A stretch of 64,000 bases of DNA from Cephalopachus bancanus. Its lineage: Eukaryota > Chordata > Mammalia > Primates > Tarsiidae. The position numbers and the translations under genes were made by a program. The notes beneath the pieces were generated by a model. That model did not search any database. It had not been told where the DNA came from and saw nothing but the letters and a program-made list of their open reading frames with translations. The stretch covers positions 2,170,001-2,234,000 of the forward strand of contig JAPVLO010000182.1 in NCBI GenBank assembly GCA_027257055.1. The letters are read 5' to 3'. Shown one piece after another: positions 1-12,739 of this stretch (positions within the stretch are counted from its first letter, which is position 1; every line of letters begins with the position of its first letter).

Positions 1-229
1 CTAAAAGCAAAGCATGCCAGACAGAGGAGAAGCAAGTGCCAGACTCTCAAGACCCAGTGAGCAGGCTAGTCTGTGTGGAGTGGAATAAGCAAGGGGGAGC
101 GAGGGAGCTGCGTTTGGAGAGTTGGGCATGGGCCATTTTATGTACGACTTAATCTTCAATTATCCTAAGGGTGACAAGAAGTCAGGGTGGCTCAATTGTT
201 TCAGCAGTGTCAAAGAATATCCCCACAAG

Positions 230-279
<50 letters not shown>

Positions 280-1233
280 CTTTATTTCTGTGTCAAATTT
301 GGAAAAAGCTGTATACTGTATCCATTCCTCTAGCAGAGATGCATATCACAAGAACAAATTACAAGTTCTGAGACAGCCCCAGTAAAGATGTCTGTTTATT
401 TATGTAGAACTTATTTATCATGGAATTCTTTTTCTCTGGTGATATAGAAACCAACAATATGAATCTGTTTTCTCCTCGTTCATTCACACAGCTGTCTGAT
501 TCATATCCAAGGATGATGTTGCATGTCTATAGGTGCACTTTTGGTTCACAAGAAAAGCTAGTGTGCATGACCCGTACTGGTATGGCGCCAAGGATTCCAG
601 CTACCCATTCACTTATTATTTAACTAACTTTTGTGAAAGTTCATTTGTAAATCTGCAAATGCTCGGTAAATGGTTTTTGCATTAATAAATGATCGATTAA
701 TGGAAGAAGAGCCCCACAGAATGTAAAATTATATCATTTTTAGTAGGATGAGCATTTATCTGACAATTCTGACTTGTCCACATGCCCCGCCCCTCCTCAC
801 TCCAGTCTGTCTTCGACCCAGATAAGACCCATGGACATTTGAAGAGGCTCTGTGAGGGCTGTCGGCACAACAGGGAAAATGATGTGTGCTAAGCAGTCGA
901 GTTAGTGTAATCAGTAAATACTTGCAGCTTGTAAAGGTAAGGGCATATTGTTAGAAGGGAGTGGTACGGTCTGCAGGAGAGTATCTGATATGATTTCGAA
1001 CATGGCATACAAGGAGCTGGGTTCTTTTCCAAGAGTTTAGTATGACGCTTCTAGGTAGGCACTGATTTAGAGTCACTGACATAAACACCTTTTCGGAGAC
1101 ACGAAACATGCCTTTCAGGAATTACCTTTTCAGCACAGAACCATAGATCATATGGGCAACAAACAGGCACAGCACTAACCAAGGCAAGAACAAAGCCAGA
1201 ACACAACTGGATGTTGGTGTCTTTGATTTACAG
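1..1233. other. Intron sequence with no gene recognised
   Basis: Apart from the CA tract at 231-279 I recognise nothing here. The open stretch at 420-623 has no protein similarity I can recall and no convincing splice sites in a compatible phase. The upstream SPAG17 exon is presumably outside the window. Confidence 0.6.
231..279. repeat. (CA)n microsatellite
   Basis: About 24 uninterrupted CA units. It produces a spurious Thr-His run when translated. Confidence 0.97.
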
Positions 1234-1295
1234 AGCAGACCACGAACGATGAGATCAAAGATGATGCAGTCACAAAGGCTGATTCTCTCGAAAAG
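1234..1295 (+). CDS. SPAG17: SPAG17 internal exon (first in window)
   Basis: A 62-bp exon follows a pyrimidine-rich acceptor ending ACAG at 1230-1233 and ends at a strong donor, AAAAG|GTAAGG. It begins with the last two bases of a codon (AG) and then reads QTTNDEIKDDAVTKADSLEK, a hydrophilic acidic linker, closing in phase 0. The next exon also opens in phase 0, which supports it. The preceding exon must end in phase 1 and is not visible in bases 1-1233. It is short and low in information, so this is the least certain of the exons. Confidence 0.72.
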
Positions 1296-1870
1296 GTAAG
1301 GAGTTTTTTTTTCTAAAAGTGCAGATGACAAGTCAGATGATCTGAGAAAACCGTGACCCAGAGTGGGAAATACTCAAAAAGGGGAAGGGGGGGAAAGGTG
1401 CTTGGCAGAATACGGATGCTAGAGAAGAAAAATCACTGACACCCCTAGACCAGCTCCAACTGGTGAAAAAGGAGTTAATTTCACCAGCCCGCTTGAGCAA
1501 AACTTCCCAGCCCGGTGCTCCTCTCCAGACAATGTGGCTTGGCAGCCTCACAAACACCTGCTCACCATACAGACATGTAGAACGAACATTGTCTTGAAGT
1601 GAGTTCAGAAAACCTGCCTGTAATTGCTAACAGGACTCAGAAGAGTATAACCTAAGAATAAAAATATTTAGATTATGTTGCCCATAAAAAAAAGTCAAAG
1701 GCATACTCTTTTTGGCAGCGTCTCTCCTAAAATGTTGCCATATGGATTTATACATATGCAGATTTCCCCAATTAGATGAAGGACACGCTGGCTAGTGGAT
1801 GGAATACAAAAGGGCTCCATTCGGGCTCAAGCAAATTAAAGTCGAAATTGTGTTCCGACAATTCTTTTAG

Positions 1871-2047
<177 letters not shown>

Positions 2048-2349
2048 TAGAACAGTTCACTTCCAGGTCACTCTCTCAGATCTAGTTCAGATCAATATGC
2101 TCATTTACTTCAGCTATGAAATGAGTTTATTCCCAGACTGGGGTGTGCAGTCCCAGGGAATCTCCAAAACAGTTTAAACTATACTTTCCAAAAGGATGTT
2201 TTTATAAAGCGTTTTAAGAAAAAAAAAACACACAAGACTGCTGCACATAGCTTCTAAAAGAAAAAGGAACAACCCCGTTTCCCCCTGTATTCTTTGTCCA
2301 TTCTATTGTTTTACTACATTTCACAGTATTTTCTGTTTTAATTAGCAGT

Positions 2350-2575
2350 TCAATAGAAGCTGTGATAGCTTACATTTATTGAGCACTTAGCATGTGCCAG
2401 GGAATTATTAATACTTATTATTAGCTCATTTAATCCTCACAGCAACCCTGTGAAGTAGCAACTATTTAAGTAGTAGGAAACTGAGGTATTATGACCAGTT
2501 ATGACTTTTGCCCAAGACCACATGGCTGCTTAGTGATAAGCAGGATATAAACCCAGGAAATCTGGCCCGGAACTT
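2350..2575 (-). repeat. MIR SINE
   Basis: It contains the reverse-complement MIR core: TTGAGCACTTAGCATGTGCC, CTCATTTAATCCTCACAGCA, then AAACTGAGG and ACATGGCTGC blocks. This is an ancient tRNA-derived SINE in the 5.8-kb intron. Confidence 0.85.
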
Positions 2576-4025
2576 AGGATTTCAGCCACTGTGAAAATGA
2601 CAGATGATCCTAAATCTAATTCCTTTTGTTGTTTTTAGATTTTATACAAAAACCTGTATTTTTTTGTATTGTCTTTTTAATCTGAATTTTATTTTTATAT
2701 CCACATACTGTTTTACATCCACATACTTTTAAAGCCAAAAAGTTCTACAAAGAGTCATACACACACAAAAAAAAGCAGCCTGCTACCCTCTGTCCCACTG
2801 TACTTCAATTCCCAGAGGCAAAAATCTTCAATGCATTTAGCTTTTCTTTCGTTACTCTACTCGGTTATCTCCAAATAACAAGTATATTTTGCTCAGTTTT
2901 TGTTTGGAGGCAACATTGTCAATTAGCTCCCTCTCGAGAACACAGCTCTGCCCACCCCCATTCAACTCACACAAGTACGGACACGTGCATGCTCACACAC
3001 CTCTGCATTCTCCGTCGCTCTACTCCATTCTCTGACACTGTTAACTAGATTATTTGGGGTTTCGATCAGTATTCAAAATCTACTTTATTTTAGTTGTATA
3101 AATGCTATTCAGAGATGAACCATGTAGTATTCAGCTTCCATTCAACTCTTATATTGAACCTTCTCTATCTGTTATCATAATTTTAATGTCTAAAACTCTA
3201 TTTATAATACCAAATTAGTTTTTACAGGATCCTTTTCATACTTCTGATGGGTGTTAAAGTCCTTTGAAATTGTCTTCTTGAACTTTTCTCTGAGTTTCTT
3301 TTTTTTTCTTTTTCTTTCTCTTTTCTTTTGGAAAAGGGGGCTTTATTTTTGGTCTCTATTTTTCCATAAGGGGCCATGTGTAATATTTGCCTCTTCGTTC
3401 ATATCAATAATGAAATACCAAAAGTATGAGCGTAAGTGCTGTATGGAGTGGGATGAGGACTTGCCAATAACTGGGTTTGTTGTCGGGTGCTTTGGCTGGG
3501 TGGTTTCCCTGAGTGATCCAACAGGGCTGTTCTGTTAGGTCTGTTCTCTTGGGCCACTTAAATTCTCCAGGGTGAAGGGAGGGGAGGGGAATCTAATCTT
3601 CCGACTGAAAGACATAAACCTTCCTGTCAGGGTTTCAGGAGCTGAGTGGTAGGGGAAGGAAATTAGGCTTCTTGCATTCAATGTCTGTACGTACCTTATC
3701 CGAAGTGGTAGCCACTGGTCACACACAGATTCTGAGAACTTGAAATGAAACTAGTCCAAGTGGAGGCATGCAGTAAGTGTGCTATACACTACATACCTAT
3801 AGCTATATACACACTGAATTGCAAAGATTTTTAAAGTGATATCTCTCATTAATAATTTGTAAGTTGATTACATGTTGAAGTTACAAAAAATTTGTATATT
3901 GGGCTAGATAAAATGTCATTAGCATTAATTTTGCCCGTTTCTTTTTAACTTTTAAAATGTGACGACTCTAAAATTGAGAATTGCACAGGTGGTTCCCATT
4001 TGGGCTCACTTTAAATTTTTATTGG

Positions 4026-4324
4026 AGCCGGGCTCGGTGGCTCAGCCTGTAATCCCGCGCCTTTGGGAGGCTGAGGTGAGTGGATTGCCTGAGCCCACGG
4101 GTTCGAGACCCGCCTGGACAGCAAGACCTCATCTCTACAATAAATCAAAAAATCAGCCAGGCGTGGTAGCGCGCGCCTGTAATTCCGGCTACTCGGAAGG
4201 CTGCGGCGGAAGGATCGCCGGAGCCCAGCAGGTCGAGGCTGCGGTGGCCGGGAGCAGCCACTGCACGCCAGTCTGGGCGACAGAGTGAGACTCCAACTCA
4301 AAAAATAAATAAATAAATAAATAG
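4026..4324 (+). mobile_element. Young Alu (private subfamily), with target-site duplication
   Basis: A dimeric Alu starting GCCGGGCTCGGTGGCTCAGCC, with an intact tRNA-like B box (GGGTTCGAGACC), the linker CTACAATAAATCAAAAAATC and an (AAAT)n tail. It is flanked by an 11-bp duplication, ATTTTTATTGG, at 4015-4025 and 4325-4335. High CpG retention points to a recent insertion. Confidence 0.95.
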
Positions 4325-5279
4325 ATTTTTATTGGGCAATGCTGACTTAGGCTTTTAACCAATTCCCTCTTTTTCTGGACTGTAATTTTCACCAGTAGTG
4401 CCGAGGGTTCCCTGTTCTTAACACCATCTTCCCTTCTGCTGGAGTGGTAGACAGGAGTAGCCTGGCGACTCAGATCTGGGGTGCCTAACTGCTTCTTAAA
4501 AGACTTTAAACTGATCTCCCTATCTTCACTGCCACTTCCAACCTACTTTCAGGGCTGCCTTGCATTGCCATTTCCTGAGACTTTCCACAACTCTGCATGA
4601 AAATAAGGTTGCCTCTGGTCTCTTCTAAAATTAATCTTAGGATCTGGCTTCCTATGTCCCAAGGCAGATCTCTCTTCCGTCTCTTCTCCATCGCAACAGC
4701 CACTCCTCTCACCCGACTGCTCTCATTCCACTGCAGTATCCTCCAGCTCATCACCTTTCACTCTCGCTCCAGTTCGTTCCTTTCTCTACATGGCAGATCC
4801 ATTTCGGCTTCCTCGTGACAGCTCTCTGAGCTCAGGATGATCTGTAAGGCTGCACCCCTTTAGTCCCAGCTACTCAAGGTCTTGCTATGTTATTCAGCTG
4901 GAGAGAAATTTGAAGTTGTACCCCTTAAACACTGGCGATGACTTGGACATGGGGAACCAAGGAAAGGCTTGAATAGCGGATGATTCGGGCTTTTTGCTTG
5001 AGCAGTTGAATGGTGGTGACATTTTCTGGGATGGACAAGTAGAGAAATATGCTTACGTGGGAAAATTATAAGCTTCATGTGGGGCACCAAATTTGAGATG
5101 CCTGTCGGAAATCCAGGTAGAATTTTGAGGTAGGTATACTAGAGAGGGGCGACTTGGAAGATAAAAATGCAGGCTTCATCAGCATTAGGTGAGATGAATG
5201 AGTATCGCTCGAGTCCCAACTTTCAAGGTCAGCAAGGCCCCGTCTCTAATTTTTAAAAAATTATAATAATTTTGGCGAA

Positions 5280-5400
5280 ATAGCTCACCCGTCTTGTTCA
5301 TTTTTGTTTTCCTAGCATCTGCACAGGCCTGGCATATAATAGGTACTCATATTTCATGAAAAACTTAACTGAATAATTAATGAAACCAACAATATTAATA
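5280..5400 (+). repeat. L2/MIR-type 3' end fragment
   Basis: The CAGGCCTGGCATATAATAGG segment, followed by a TACTCAT... tail, resembles the conserved L2/MIR 3' end (CTGGCACATAGTAGG type). Short and diverged. Confidence 0.4.
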
Positions 5401-5956
5401 CAGAATAAAGGACAAATGTCAATTAGCAAAAATAATATAGGTTATGAAAACTTTCCAAACATTGGTTGAAAGTGGCTGTAGCTCTGAGAAACTTAGTGCC
5501 GTATTTCCCAGTATCCAAAGCAAATATGAAAGCACAAAAATTGCAGAGCTCTTACTATCTACTAGAAGGATGGCTACATGTTCATAATAAAGAAGTGCAT
5601 TTGTTTTCTGGACTTATAGTCTGAAAGGAGTTTACCTTTCAAAGAAAGTCAATAAACAATGGATAGTACCCTACATAGCGGTTTTTTAAATGCAGAGATA
5701 TTCCCTGCATGTGTGTTTTTTGTATTAGTGCTCAGTCAACAGATGTAAAAGTTTGGTGTCATTCCCTAAAGACACTCATACGGGGACAAGACTGGGGAAG
5801 TAAATGTCCTGTTTTGGTTGTGCCCCAGTGCAGAATTGAAAGCTAAAGTAAAGCAGCCCTTTCCTAATGTAACGTTCAATTCCATGCCTTCAGATCATCC
5901 AAATGGCAGAGAACCAAAAACTGCCCACAGCAGATTGATATTAAAAACAAAAACAC

Positions 5957-6232
5957 CAGCAGGGCTCGGTGACTCAGCCTGTCACCCCGCGCCTTGGGAG
6001 GCTGAGGTGAATGGATGGCCTGAGCCCGCGGGTTCGAGACCCGCCTGGGTAACTTGGTGAGACCTCATCTCTACAATCAATCAAAAAATTAGCGGGCACC
6101 TGTAGTTCCAGCTACATGGAAGGCCGAGGCGGAAGGACCGCCGGAGCCCAGCAGGCCGAGGCCGCGGGGGCCGGGAGCGGCCGCTGCACTCCAGGCTGGG
6201 CGACAGAGTCTCCACCTCAACAAGAGAAAAAA
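5957..6232 (+). mobile_element. Young Alu with internal deletion
   Basis: Same private subfamily: GGGCTCGGTGACTCAGCCTG, CGCGGGTTCGAGACCCGCC. The right arm is CpG-rich (GGCCGCGGGGGCCGGGAGCG). The segment that normally carries GCCGGGCGTGGTAGC is shortened. The tail is AAGAAAACAAAAACAA, and a similar AAAAACAAAAACA precedes the element, so those are its likely duplicated target. Confidence 0.9.
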
Positions 6233-6474
6233 GAAAACAAAAACAAGGGCAAAAGCCCACAGCTGTCTAGTTTGTTTTCCTACGGCCGATTTTCGTCTTG
6301 CTGGTTGGCAGCGAAAGGGAACCAGGGTAAGCAGGTGTCCGTTGAGTCCCTCTATTGGTGACTGTGACTGTAGCGCGTGCAGAGGGCAGTATGTTTTAGG
6401 AAGGGCCAGAGGTGGAGGAAGCAAGTGGAGGGGAGTGTCAGAAAAACCACCCGCCTCATTTTACTCTTACAAGG

Positions 6475-6640
6475 TGTGGTATAGTGGAGAGCAGTCTGTG
6501 GAGTGTGAAATGGTAACATTTAGAGAAGAAAGACCAGGATGAGCCCTGGCACCAGAACAGACAAACTCCGTGTTCTTGGACAAGTCCCTTATCCTCTCTT
6601 CACCTCAATTTATGCTGGGGAAAAAATGAGAGCTATAATG
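6475..6640 (+). repeat. MIR SINE
   Basis: GTGGTATAGTGGAGAGCAGT at the start, then TGTTCTTGGACAAGTCCCTT and CTCTCTTCACCTCAATTTAT, follow the MIR consensus order on the + strand. Confidence 0.7.
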
Positions 6641-6677
6641 TATTGAAGTGGGAAAAACAATCACAGCCACTGGTTTC

Positions 6678-7040
6678 GTCGGCTCCAGCTGCCGTAACAA
6701 AACGAAACGTATTTCCTCACAGGTCTGAAGGTGAAGCCTGAGGTCTGCATGCCAGCATGACCGGGTTCTGGTGAGGGCTCTCTTCTCCGCTTGTGCATTG
6801 TGTCCTCATGCTGCAGACAGAGGAAGAGGAGGCGGGGAGGAGCAGGAGGGGAGTCAGAGCCAGCTCTCTGGTTCCTCCTTATAGAAGGGAACTAAGCCTA
6901 TTGTGGGAGCTCTACCCTCATGGTCTCATCTAAACTTAGTCACCTCCCCAAAGCCCCATCTCCAAGTACCATCACACTGGGGGTTAAGGCTTCAACATCT
7001 GCCTCTGGGGTTCAGGAACACAACGTAGTCCATGCATATG
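6678..7040 (-). mobile_element. MaLR LTR (MLT1-type), solo
   Basis: Reverse-complement MLT1 blocks in order: GCTGCCGTAACAAAACG, TTCTGGTGAGGGCTCTCTTC, TCATCTAAACTTAGTCACCT, CCATCTCCAAGTACCATCAC and GGGGTTAAGGCTTCAACATC. It is a solo LTR with no internal genes. The middle is altered by a purine-rich stretch (AGAGGAAGAGGAGGCGGGGA). Confidence 0.8.
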
Positions 7041-7053
7041 TTTACCTGGGCTT

Positions 7054-7195
7054 TTTCTTTTTGTGGGGGTGGGTGTTTCCGAGGTGGAGTGCAGTGGTAC
7101 AACCACAGCTCACCACAGCCTTGACCGCCTTCCGCCTCAGTCTCTCAAGCAGCTGGGACTACAGGCTTACTACACCATGCCCAACTAATTTTTTG

Positions 7196-7256
<61 letters not shown>

Positions 7257-7369
7257 TGAGGCCTTGCTATGTTGCTCAGACTGGTCTCAAACCCCTGGGC
7301 TCAAGCAATCCACCCACCTCAGCCTCTCAAAGTGCTGGGATTACAGGCATGAGCCACCATGCCTGGCCT
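7054..7369 (-). mobile_element. Old Alu containing a (TG)n microsatellite
   Basis: An antisense Alu: TGGAGTGCAGTGGTACAACC, CAGCTGGGACTACAGGC, CAAAGTGCTGGGATTACAGG, ending CATGCCTGGCC. It is diverged, so older than the private young copies. A TG tract at 7197-7252 has grown in its centre. Confidence 0.92.
7197..7252. repeat. (TG)n microsatellite inside an Alu
   Basis: About 28 uninterrupted TG units in the middle of the antisense Alu, where the A-rich linker lies. Confidence 0.97.
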
Positions 7370-7703
7370 AACTGGGGTTTTTAATGATGATAAAATGAAA
7401 TTATCTATATGAAGACATGGAAAATGCTAGATAAATAACTCCTGGATTTAATTGTTATCTGCTAACCTTAATGAAGAACACCTGTAGCAATGCTTCTATG
7501 CCTGACGCCTAGCATTTATTTTTCTGTAAGAGTTGCTGAAATGCCCCCAAATTATCTCCCATTTATATTCTCACCTTCTAGCAGTTATGAAAGAATCCTC
7601 ATGGAACTTCAACTTGACTAACAACATGACGATAGAGGGAGGAGGCAAAAGGAGGCAGAGAAATACGCTAGCAGGAGACCCTTCTCTTGTGGGAAAAAAG
7701 TAA

Positions 7704-7895
<192 letters not shown>

Positions 7896-9035
7896 TAACC
7901 AGTTTAGATAGTTTGGTTCATTAGACAGTTAGTTGAGTTTAGCTAACTTGTTAGTCACCTAGGTTTCCCTTAGGGTGGATCAACTCAATGAAAACATTTG
8001 TGTAGTACTCAGATTTGGTTGAATCACTGCATTGATTGTCTATACATACCAAGCACTGTGAAGCTATACCATTAAAGAAGACAGACGTCATTCTTGCCCT
8101 CATGGAGTCTATTGAGGATGTGATTAAATAACATTTGACTCATTTGGACGCCAATAAAACTGCCCCTGAAAGATTTCAAGTACGAACTACAAAACATGAT
8201 ATTCTGCATGCTGGTTTTGGGTAACTCCACTTGATCTGGGAAGATTCAAAAATAATATTGACATATCAACAGAACAGTCAGGTTTCCAACACACTGAGAA
8301 CTTTAAGAATCAGTGATTATTTTTTTCTTCCCAGATCCTTAGTAATTTATTTGCTCCTTTCGAACTCTCCTACTGACAACAGGGCATTTCATTATTATTT
8401 CAATACTCCTTAAGGCATATTCAGTATTTATTATTTGTATAGGATTGTTTTAGTCCTAAGGAATACAGAAAGATATATAGAATAGACCTACAGAATAATT
8501 GAGATAAGAGATTGTGTGTGGGCACATACACATTTTAAAGTCATAAAATGATTTTTTAAATTAAAGAATATAGTAAGCATGCCAATATAATATCATATAA
8601 TATTAATCTGTGTTTCTCTTTATTTTGTTTTTCACTGCCAATAATTATACTTTCAATTTTTTTTTTCTGGTCTTATTTGCTGACTAGGACCTCCAACATA
8701 ATTTTGAGAGGACATCCTTGTTCTGATCCAGATTTCAAAGGAAATGTTTTGAGTATTCAATAATTAAGTATAGGTGGTTTTTTTTTGCTCTAGGATTTAT
8801 GTGAATACTGCTTATTAAGTTGAAAAGCTGTTGCTAGTTTGCCATGAGTTCTTAATCATACATGGTTTTTAAGTCATATCAAATGATTTTTCTGTCAACT
8901 TGTGTTCATATTTTCCTATAATCTGTGAAAGTGCTAAATTTCATTAATAGATGTTCTAATTTGAACCAAACATTCATTCCTGTTGTAAGCCAAGTTTTTC
9001 CTTTATGTTATCTTCTTTACAAACTGCTGAATTCA

Positions 9036-9333
9036 GCCAGGTGCAGTGGCTTATGCCTGTATACCAGCTCTTTGGGAGGCAGAGGCGAGAGGATTGCCTG
9101 AGCCCACAGGTTTGAGACCAGCCTGAACAATATGGCAAGATCTTGTCTCTACAATAACATAAAAAAATTAGCCGGCATGGTGGCACCTACCTGTAGTTCC
9201 GCTACCTGAAAGGTTGAAGCAGAAGGATAGCCTGAGTCTAGCAGGTTGAGGCTGTGGAGGCCACGAGTATGCCACTGCACTCCAGCCTGGGCGATAGAGT
9301 GAGACTCTGGCTCAAAAATAAAAATAAGAATAA
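9036..9333 (+). mobile_element. Older Alu inserted in an old L1
   Basis: It begins GCCAGGTGCAGTGGCTTATG and ends GCCACTGCACTCCAGCCTGG, then an A-rich tail. The flanks CTGCTGAATTC and TTACTGAATTT look like a diverged target duplication. Its internal linker, CTACAATAACATAAAAAAAT, already shows the ACAATAA form shared with the young local subfamily. Confidence 0.9.
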
Positions 9334-9689
9334 ATTACTGAATTTACTCTGCTAATATATTGTTTGGGATATTTGCGTCTGTATTTATGGACAAGATTTA
9401 GCTGTAACTTTCCCTTCTTTAAATGTTCTTGCCTGGTTTTGGTATTGCGATTATATTGCCTCATAAATTAACTGGAGAATGTTATTTATTTTGCTTTCCT
9501 TTTTTTTTTTTTTAATTTTCTAAAATAGTTTGTGGAAAGTTAAGATACATGTTTATTTGGTGGTTGGTAGAACCTGCAAAAAAACATCTGGACCAGGAGA
9601 GATGCTCACTGATGCGATTTCTGTCATGGTCATTAAACTCTTCAGATTTGCTATTTATTCTTCAATTCGGTTTTTAAAAACCTTTTCTA

Positions 9690-10318
9690 TTATTACTTTA
9701 TTTCAAACATGGGGTACAATTCAGGATGGACAGCGTACAGGGGAAGTTTGGGCCTCCCACTGGTCCTCACTTCGCCTGGCTCAGGATCAGGGACCCTTGT
9801 TGATGGCGTGGACCCCCACACCTGGCAGTGTCCTACTTCAGCAAATCCCTGTCTTGTAGCTTTGTGATAAATGGTCAGGGTCCACTTCTGAGAGAACATG
9901 TGGTACTCAGCTCTTTGTTTCTGTGATGGATCACTGAGTGTGATAGACTCTAAATCCATCCAAGTTGTTGCGAAGTCCGTCATTGTGTCTTTCCTTATGG
10001 CTGCGTAATATTCCATCATTTATATGTACCACATTTTTTTTAGTCAGTCCACTTCTGATGGACAGCATGACTGGTTCCATGTTTTTGCTATTGTGAATAG
10101 TGCCTGCACTGGTGTCTTTTTGTAGAATGATTTGAATTCCTTTGGGTATGTTTCCAGAAGGGGGATTGCTGGGTCATCTGGAAGGTCTATTTTTAGATCT
10201 TTTAGGAATCACCACACTGTTTTCCACAGAGGTTGTACTAATTTGCATTCCCACCAACAGTGTAGAAGCATTCCCTTTTCTCCGCATCTTCTCCAGCATC
10301 CGTTGTTTTCATAATTTA
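9690..10318 (-). mobile_element. L1 3' end (ORF2 C-terminus and 3'UTR)
   Basis: Antisense to L1: TGGGGTACAATTCAGGATGG (3'UTR), GAGAACATGTGGTACTCAG, ATGGCTGCGTAATATTCCAT and CTATTGTGAATAGTGCCTGC, then CACCACACTGTTTTCCACAG. The 5' truncation is in the ORF2 3' part. This L1 lineage has the lineage-specific 3'UTR seen again at 23.05, 37.1, 56.65 and 62.63 kb. Confidence 0.88.
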
Positions 10319-10324
10319 TTCTTT

Positions 10325-10402
10325 TCTTTTTTTAATTTTTATTTTATTTTAAAGATGTGGAGTACAGTTCAGGATTAGGTATACAAGTGGTCATCATACT
10401 TT
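10325..10402 (-). mobile_element. Very short L1 3' end
   Basis: A T-rich run (the antisense poly(A) tail) followed by AAGATGTGGAGTACAGTTCA and GGATTAGGTATACAAGTGG, which duplicates the 3'UTR start seen at about 62628. About 80 bp is left, directly abutting the previous L1 fragment. Confidence 0.75.
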
Positions 10403-11724
10403 TCTAGGAATTTGACCATTTCACCTGTTTTCAATGTTGTGGGCACAAAGTCACTTTTATAATACTCTCTTGTTTTTTAAACCTTCATTACACATATCTA
10501 ATATTTTTAATCTGTTATTTCTCTATATTTTTCTGAATCAATGGTGCCAAAGGTTTGCCAGTTTTATTAATATTTTAAAGAAATCAACTCTTGCTTTCTG
10601 ATTTTTTTCTTTTATCTCATTTGATTTTTCTCTCATCTCTTTCATTTTCTCTCTTTAATTTCCTTGAATTATTCTGATGTTTTTCAACTTCTTAAATTAG
10701 ATGCGTATCTTACAATTTTTAGTTGTTTTTTTTCTGGTTTTTGCCCTCTAAGCATTTAAGGCAATATCTCTCCCTAAATACCAGCACCCCAAAGTATCTA
10801 ATAGTATTTTTATTATCTTTCATTTCTAATTTCCATTCTTTTCTTATTTGACCCATGAATTACATAGAAATCTGAATTTTAATTTTAAACATTTGGCTAT
10901 GTGTTACATCTCGGTTATACTTTATATTTTCAATATATAGTGATCACTAGCATAATCTATAGAATACCGAGGCTATGGAATTTGCCTTTGCCTGCTTTTG
11001 TATTTAACATGTAGTCAGTTTTTATAAAAGCTTCAAGTTTACATGACAAGAGGTATTTGTTTTACAACTTTTGACTACAGGTGTATTTTTTAAATTTTCC
11101 ACATTCTTTTGGAGTTTTGAGAATTTGGTCAGTTAATAAAAATATATATATTTTACAAAACTCACAATATTGTGGTGAATTTTTCAATTTCTCCTTATAA
11201 CTTTATCATTTTTTGGTTTCATGCTAATTGAAGTTATATTATTAACCAAATACAATGTTAGAATTGCTATGTCTTCCAGATGAATCTTTTATTAGTATAT
11301 GTTCCTCTTTATTTCTAGTACTGCTTTTTGCATTCAAGTTTATTTTGTCTGATATCAGTGATGATATATTTGATGTTGATATATCTACACAGATTTTATC
11401 TCGTATATTTTGTCTGATATTGATAAACTATAAGCGCCTTTTTCTTTAAAATCATACCTGGTAAATTCTTTTCCATCTTGTAAGATGTGTATAACTGGAT
11501 TTTTTTTTAAATCTAGTCTAACAATATTTGCCTCTTAGTTAAGAACCTAGTTTTATATTTGGATTAATTTCAACCTTCTAAGTTTGTCCTTTTATTTTCT
11601 CTAGTTTTTTTCCAGCTTATTTATTTTGTTTAAATTCCATTTTATTTCTACTAGAATGACAATTATATGCTGCATCTTTTCATTCATTCCTCAGAAATCG
11701 TAATATATGTTTTAGTTTTGATGA

Positions 11725-12660
11725 GGAATAATTTATATATATAAAACTGAAAACATTTAATGTACACATCTTGAGAGGTTGGACATATGCATATGCCCAT
11801 GACACCAGCACTACAAGTAAGATACCCATGACCTTAAAAGAAAATCCTTGCCTTCATTCGTGTTGTTGTGGTTATTGTTGTTTTTAAGAACATTGAACCT
11901 GAGATCTAGTCTTGTATCATATCTTGAAGTGCACAGTACCATATTATCAACTCTAAGTATTATATATTACGTCTCTTCAATTTCTTCATCTTGCATAACA
12001 GAAATCGTATCCGTTGACAAATGATTCCACATTCGCCTCCCTCCAACCACAGGAAACCGTGATTCTGTTCTCTACTTCTATGAATTTGACTATTTTAGAT
12101 ACCTCATATAAATGGAATAAGACAGTATTAGTCCATCAGTGCTTGGCTTACTTCACTTAGCACGATAGCCTCTAGGTTTACACAGGATGTCACAAATAGC
12201 AGGCCTTCCTTATTTTTTAAAGCTGAATATCTATATACCACATCATATGCCACATTTTCTTTATCATCAGACACTTATGTTCTTTATGTATCTTGGCTAT
12301 TGTGAAAAATGTTGCAGTAAACATGAGGATGCAGATAATTCTTCAAGATCTTGATTTCAGTTATTTTGTTCTAGTTTTAATTTTTTTAGGACCCGTCATA
12401 CTATTTTTCATAATGGCTGCACCATTCTACATTCCCATCAATAGTATATGAGGGTTCCAGTTTACCCACACCCTTGCCAGTGATTGTATCTTTTGCTTTG
12501 CTTTACTTTGTTTTGTTTATGTGGGGTGATAACTCGTTGTGATTTTGATCTGCATCTTCCTAATGGTTAATGATGTTAAGCACTTTGTCATATGCCATTG
12601 TATGTTTCCTTTGGAGAAATGTCTATTTTGGTGCTTTGCCCGTGAATTGATATGTTTCAA
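11725..12660 (-). mobile_element. Old L1 3' end (L1M-type)
   Basis: Antisense blocks: TATAAATGGAATAAGACAGT, GCTTACTTCACTTAGCACGA, TATGTATCTTGGCTATTGTG, TAATGGCTGCACCATTCTAC and CACCCTTGCCAGTGATTGTA. These match the conserved end of old primate L1s with heavy divergence. Confidence 0.75.
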
Positions 12661-12739
12661 ATGTGCATAATACAGAAAACAATCTACAGAGTCAATGTAA
12701 TGCTATCAAAATTCCAATGGCACTTTTTACAGAATTTAA

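Larger units (their letters stand above)
8620..11720 (-). mobile_element. Old L1 (L1M-type), ORF2 region, interrupted
   Basis: The + strand reads as antisense ORF2 with many lesions. Clear blocks are CATCCTTGTTCTGATCCAGA (8714), CTAGGAATTTGACCATTTCA (about 10405), the region around 10550-10600 that matches the usual IDKPLA part, and TTTATTTTGTCTGATATCAG (about 11340) from the endonuclease region. An Alu (9036-9333) and younger L1 3' ends (9690-10400) sit inside it. No open frame survives. Confidence 0.75.

Noticed and set aside
235..278. CRISPR-like or other spaced arrays
   Set aside because: The only tandem arrays are microsatellites or minisatellite-like; the sequence is clearly from a mammal.
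122..385. Open frames with a Thr-His run
   Set aside because: Produced by the CA microsatellite; no splice-compatible or recognisable protein sequence around it.
420..623. 67-codon open stretch considered as the upstream SPAG17 exon
   Set aside because: No good acceptor/donor pair in the required phase and no recognisable SPAG17 sequence.
6920..7384. 154-codon open frame
   Set aside because: It runs through an MLT1 end, an antisense Alu and a TG tract; a chance product of repeats.
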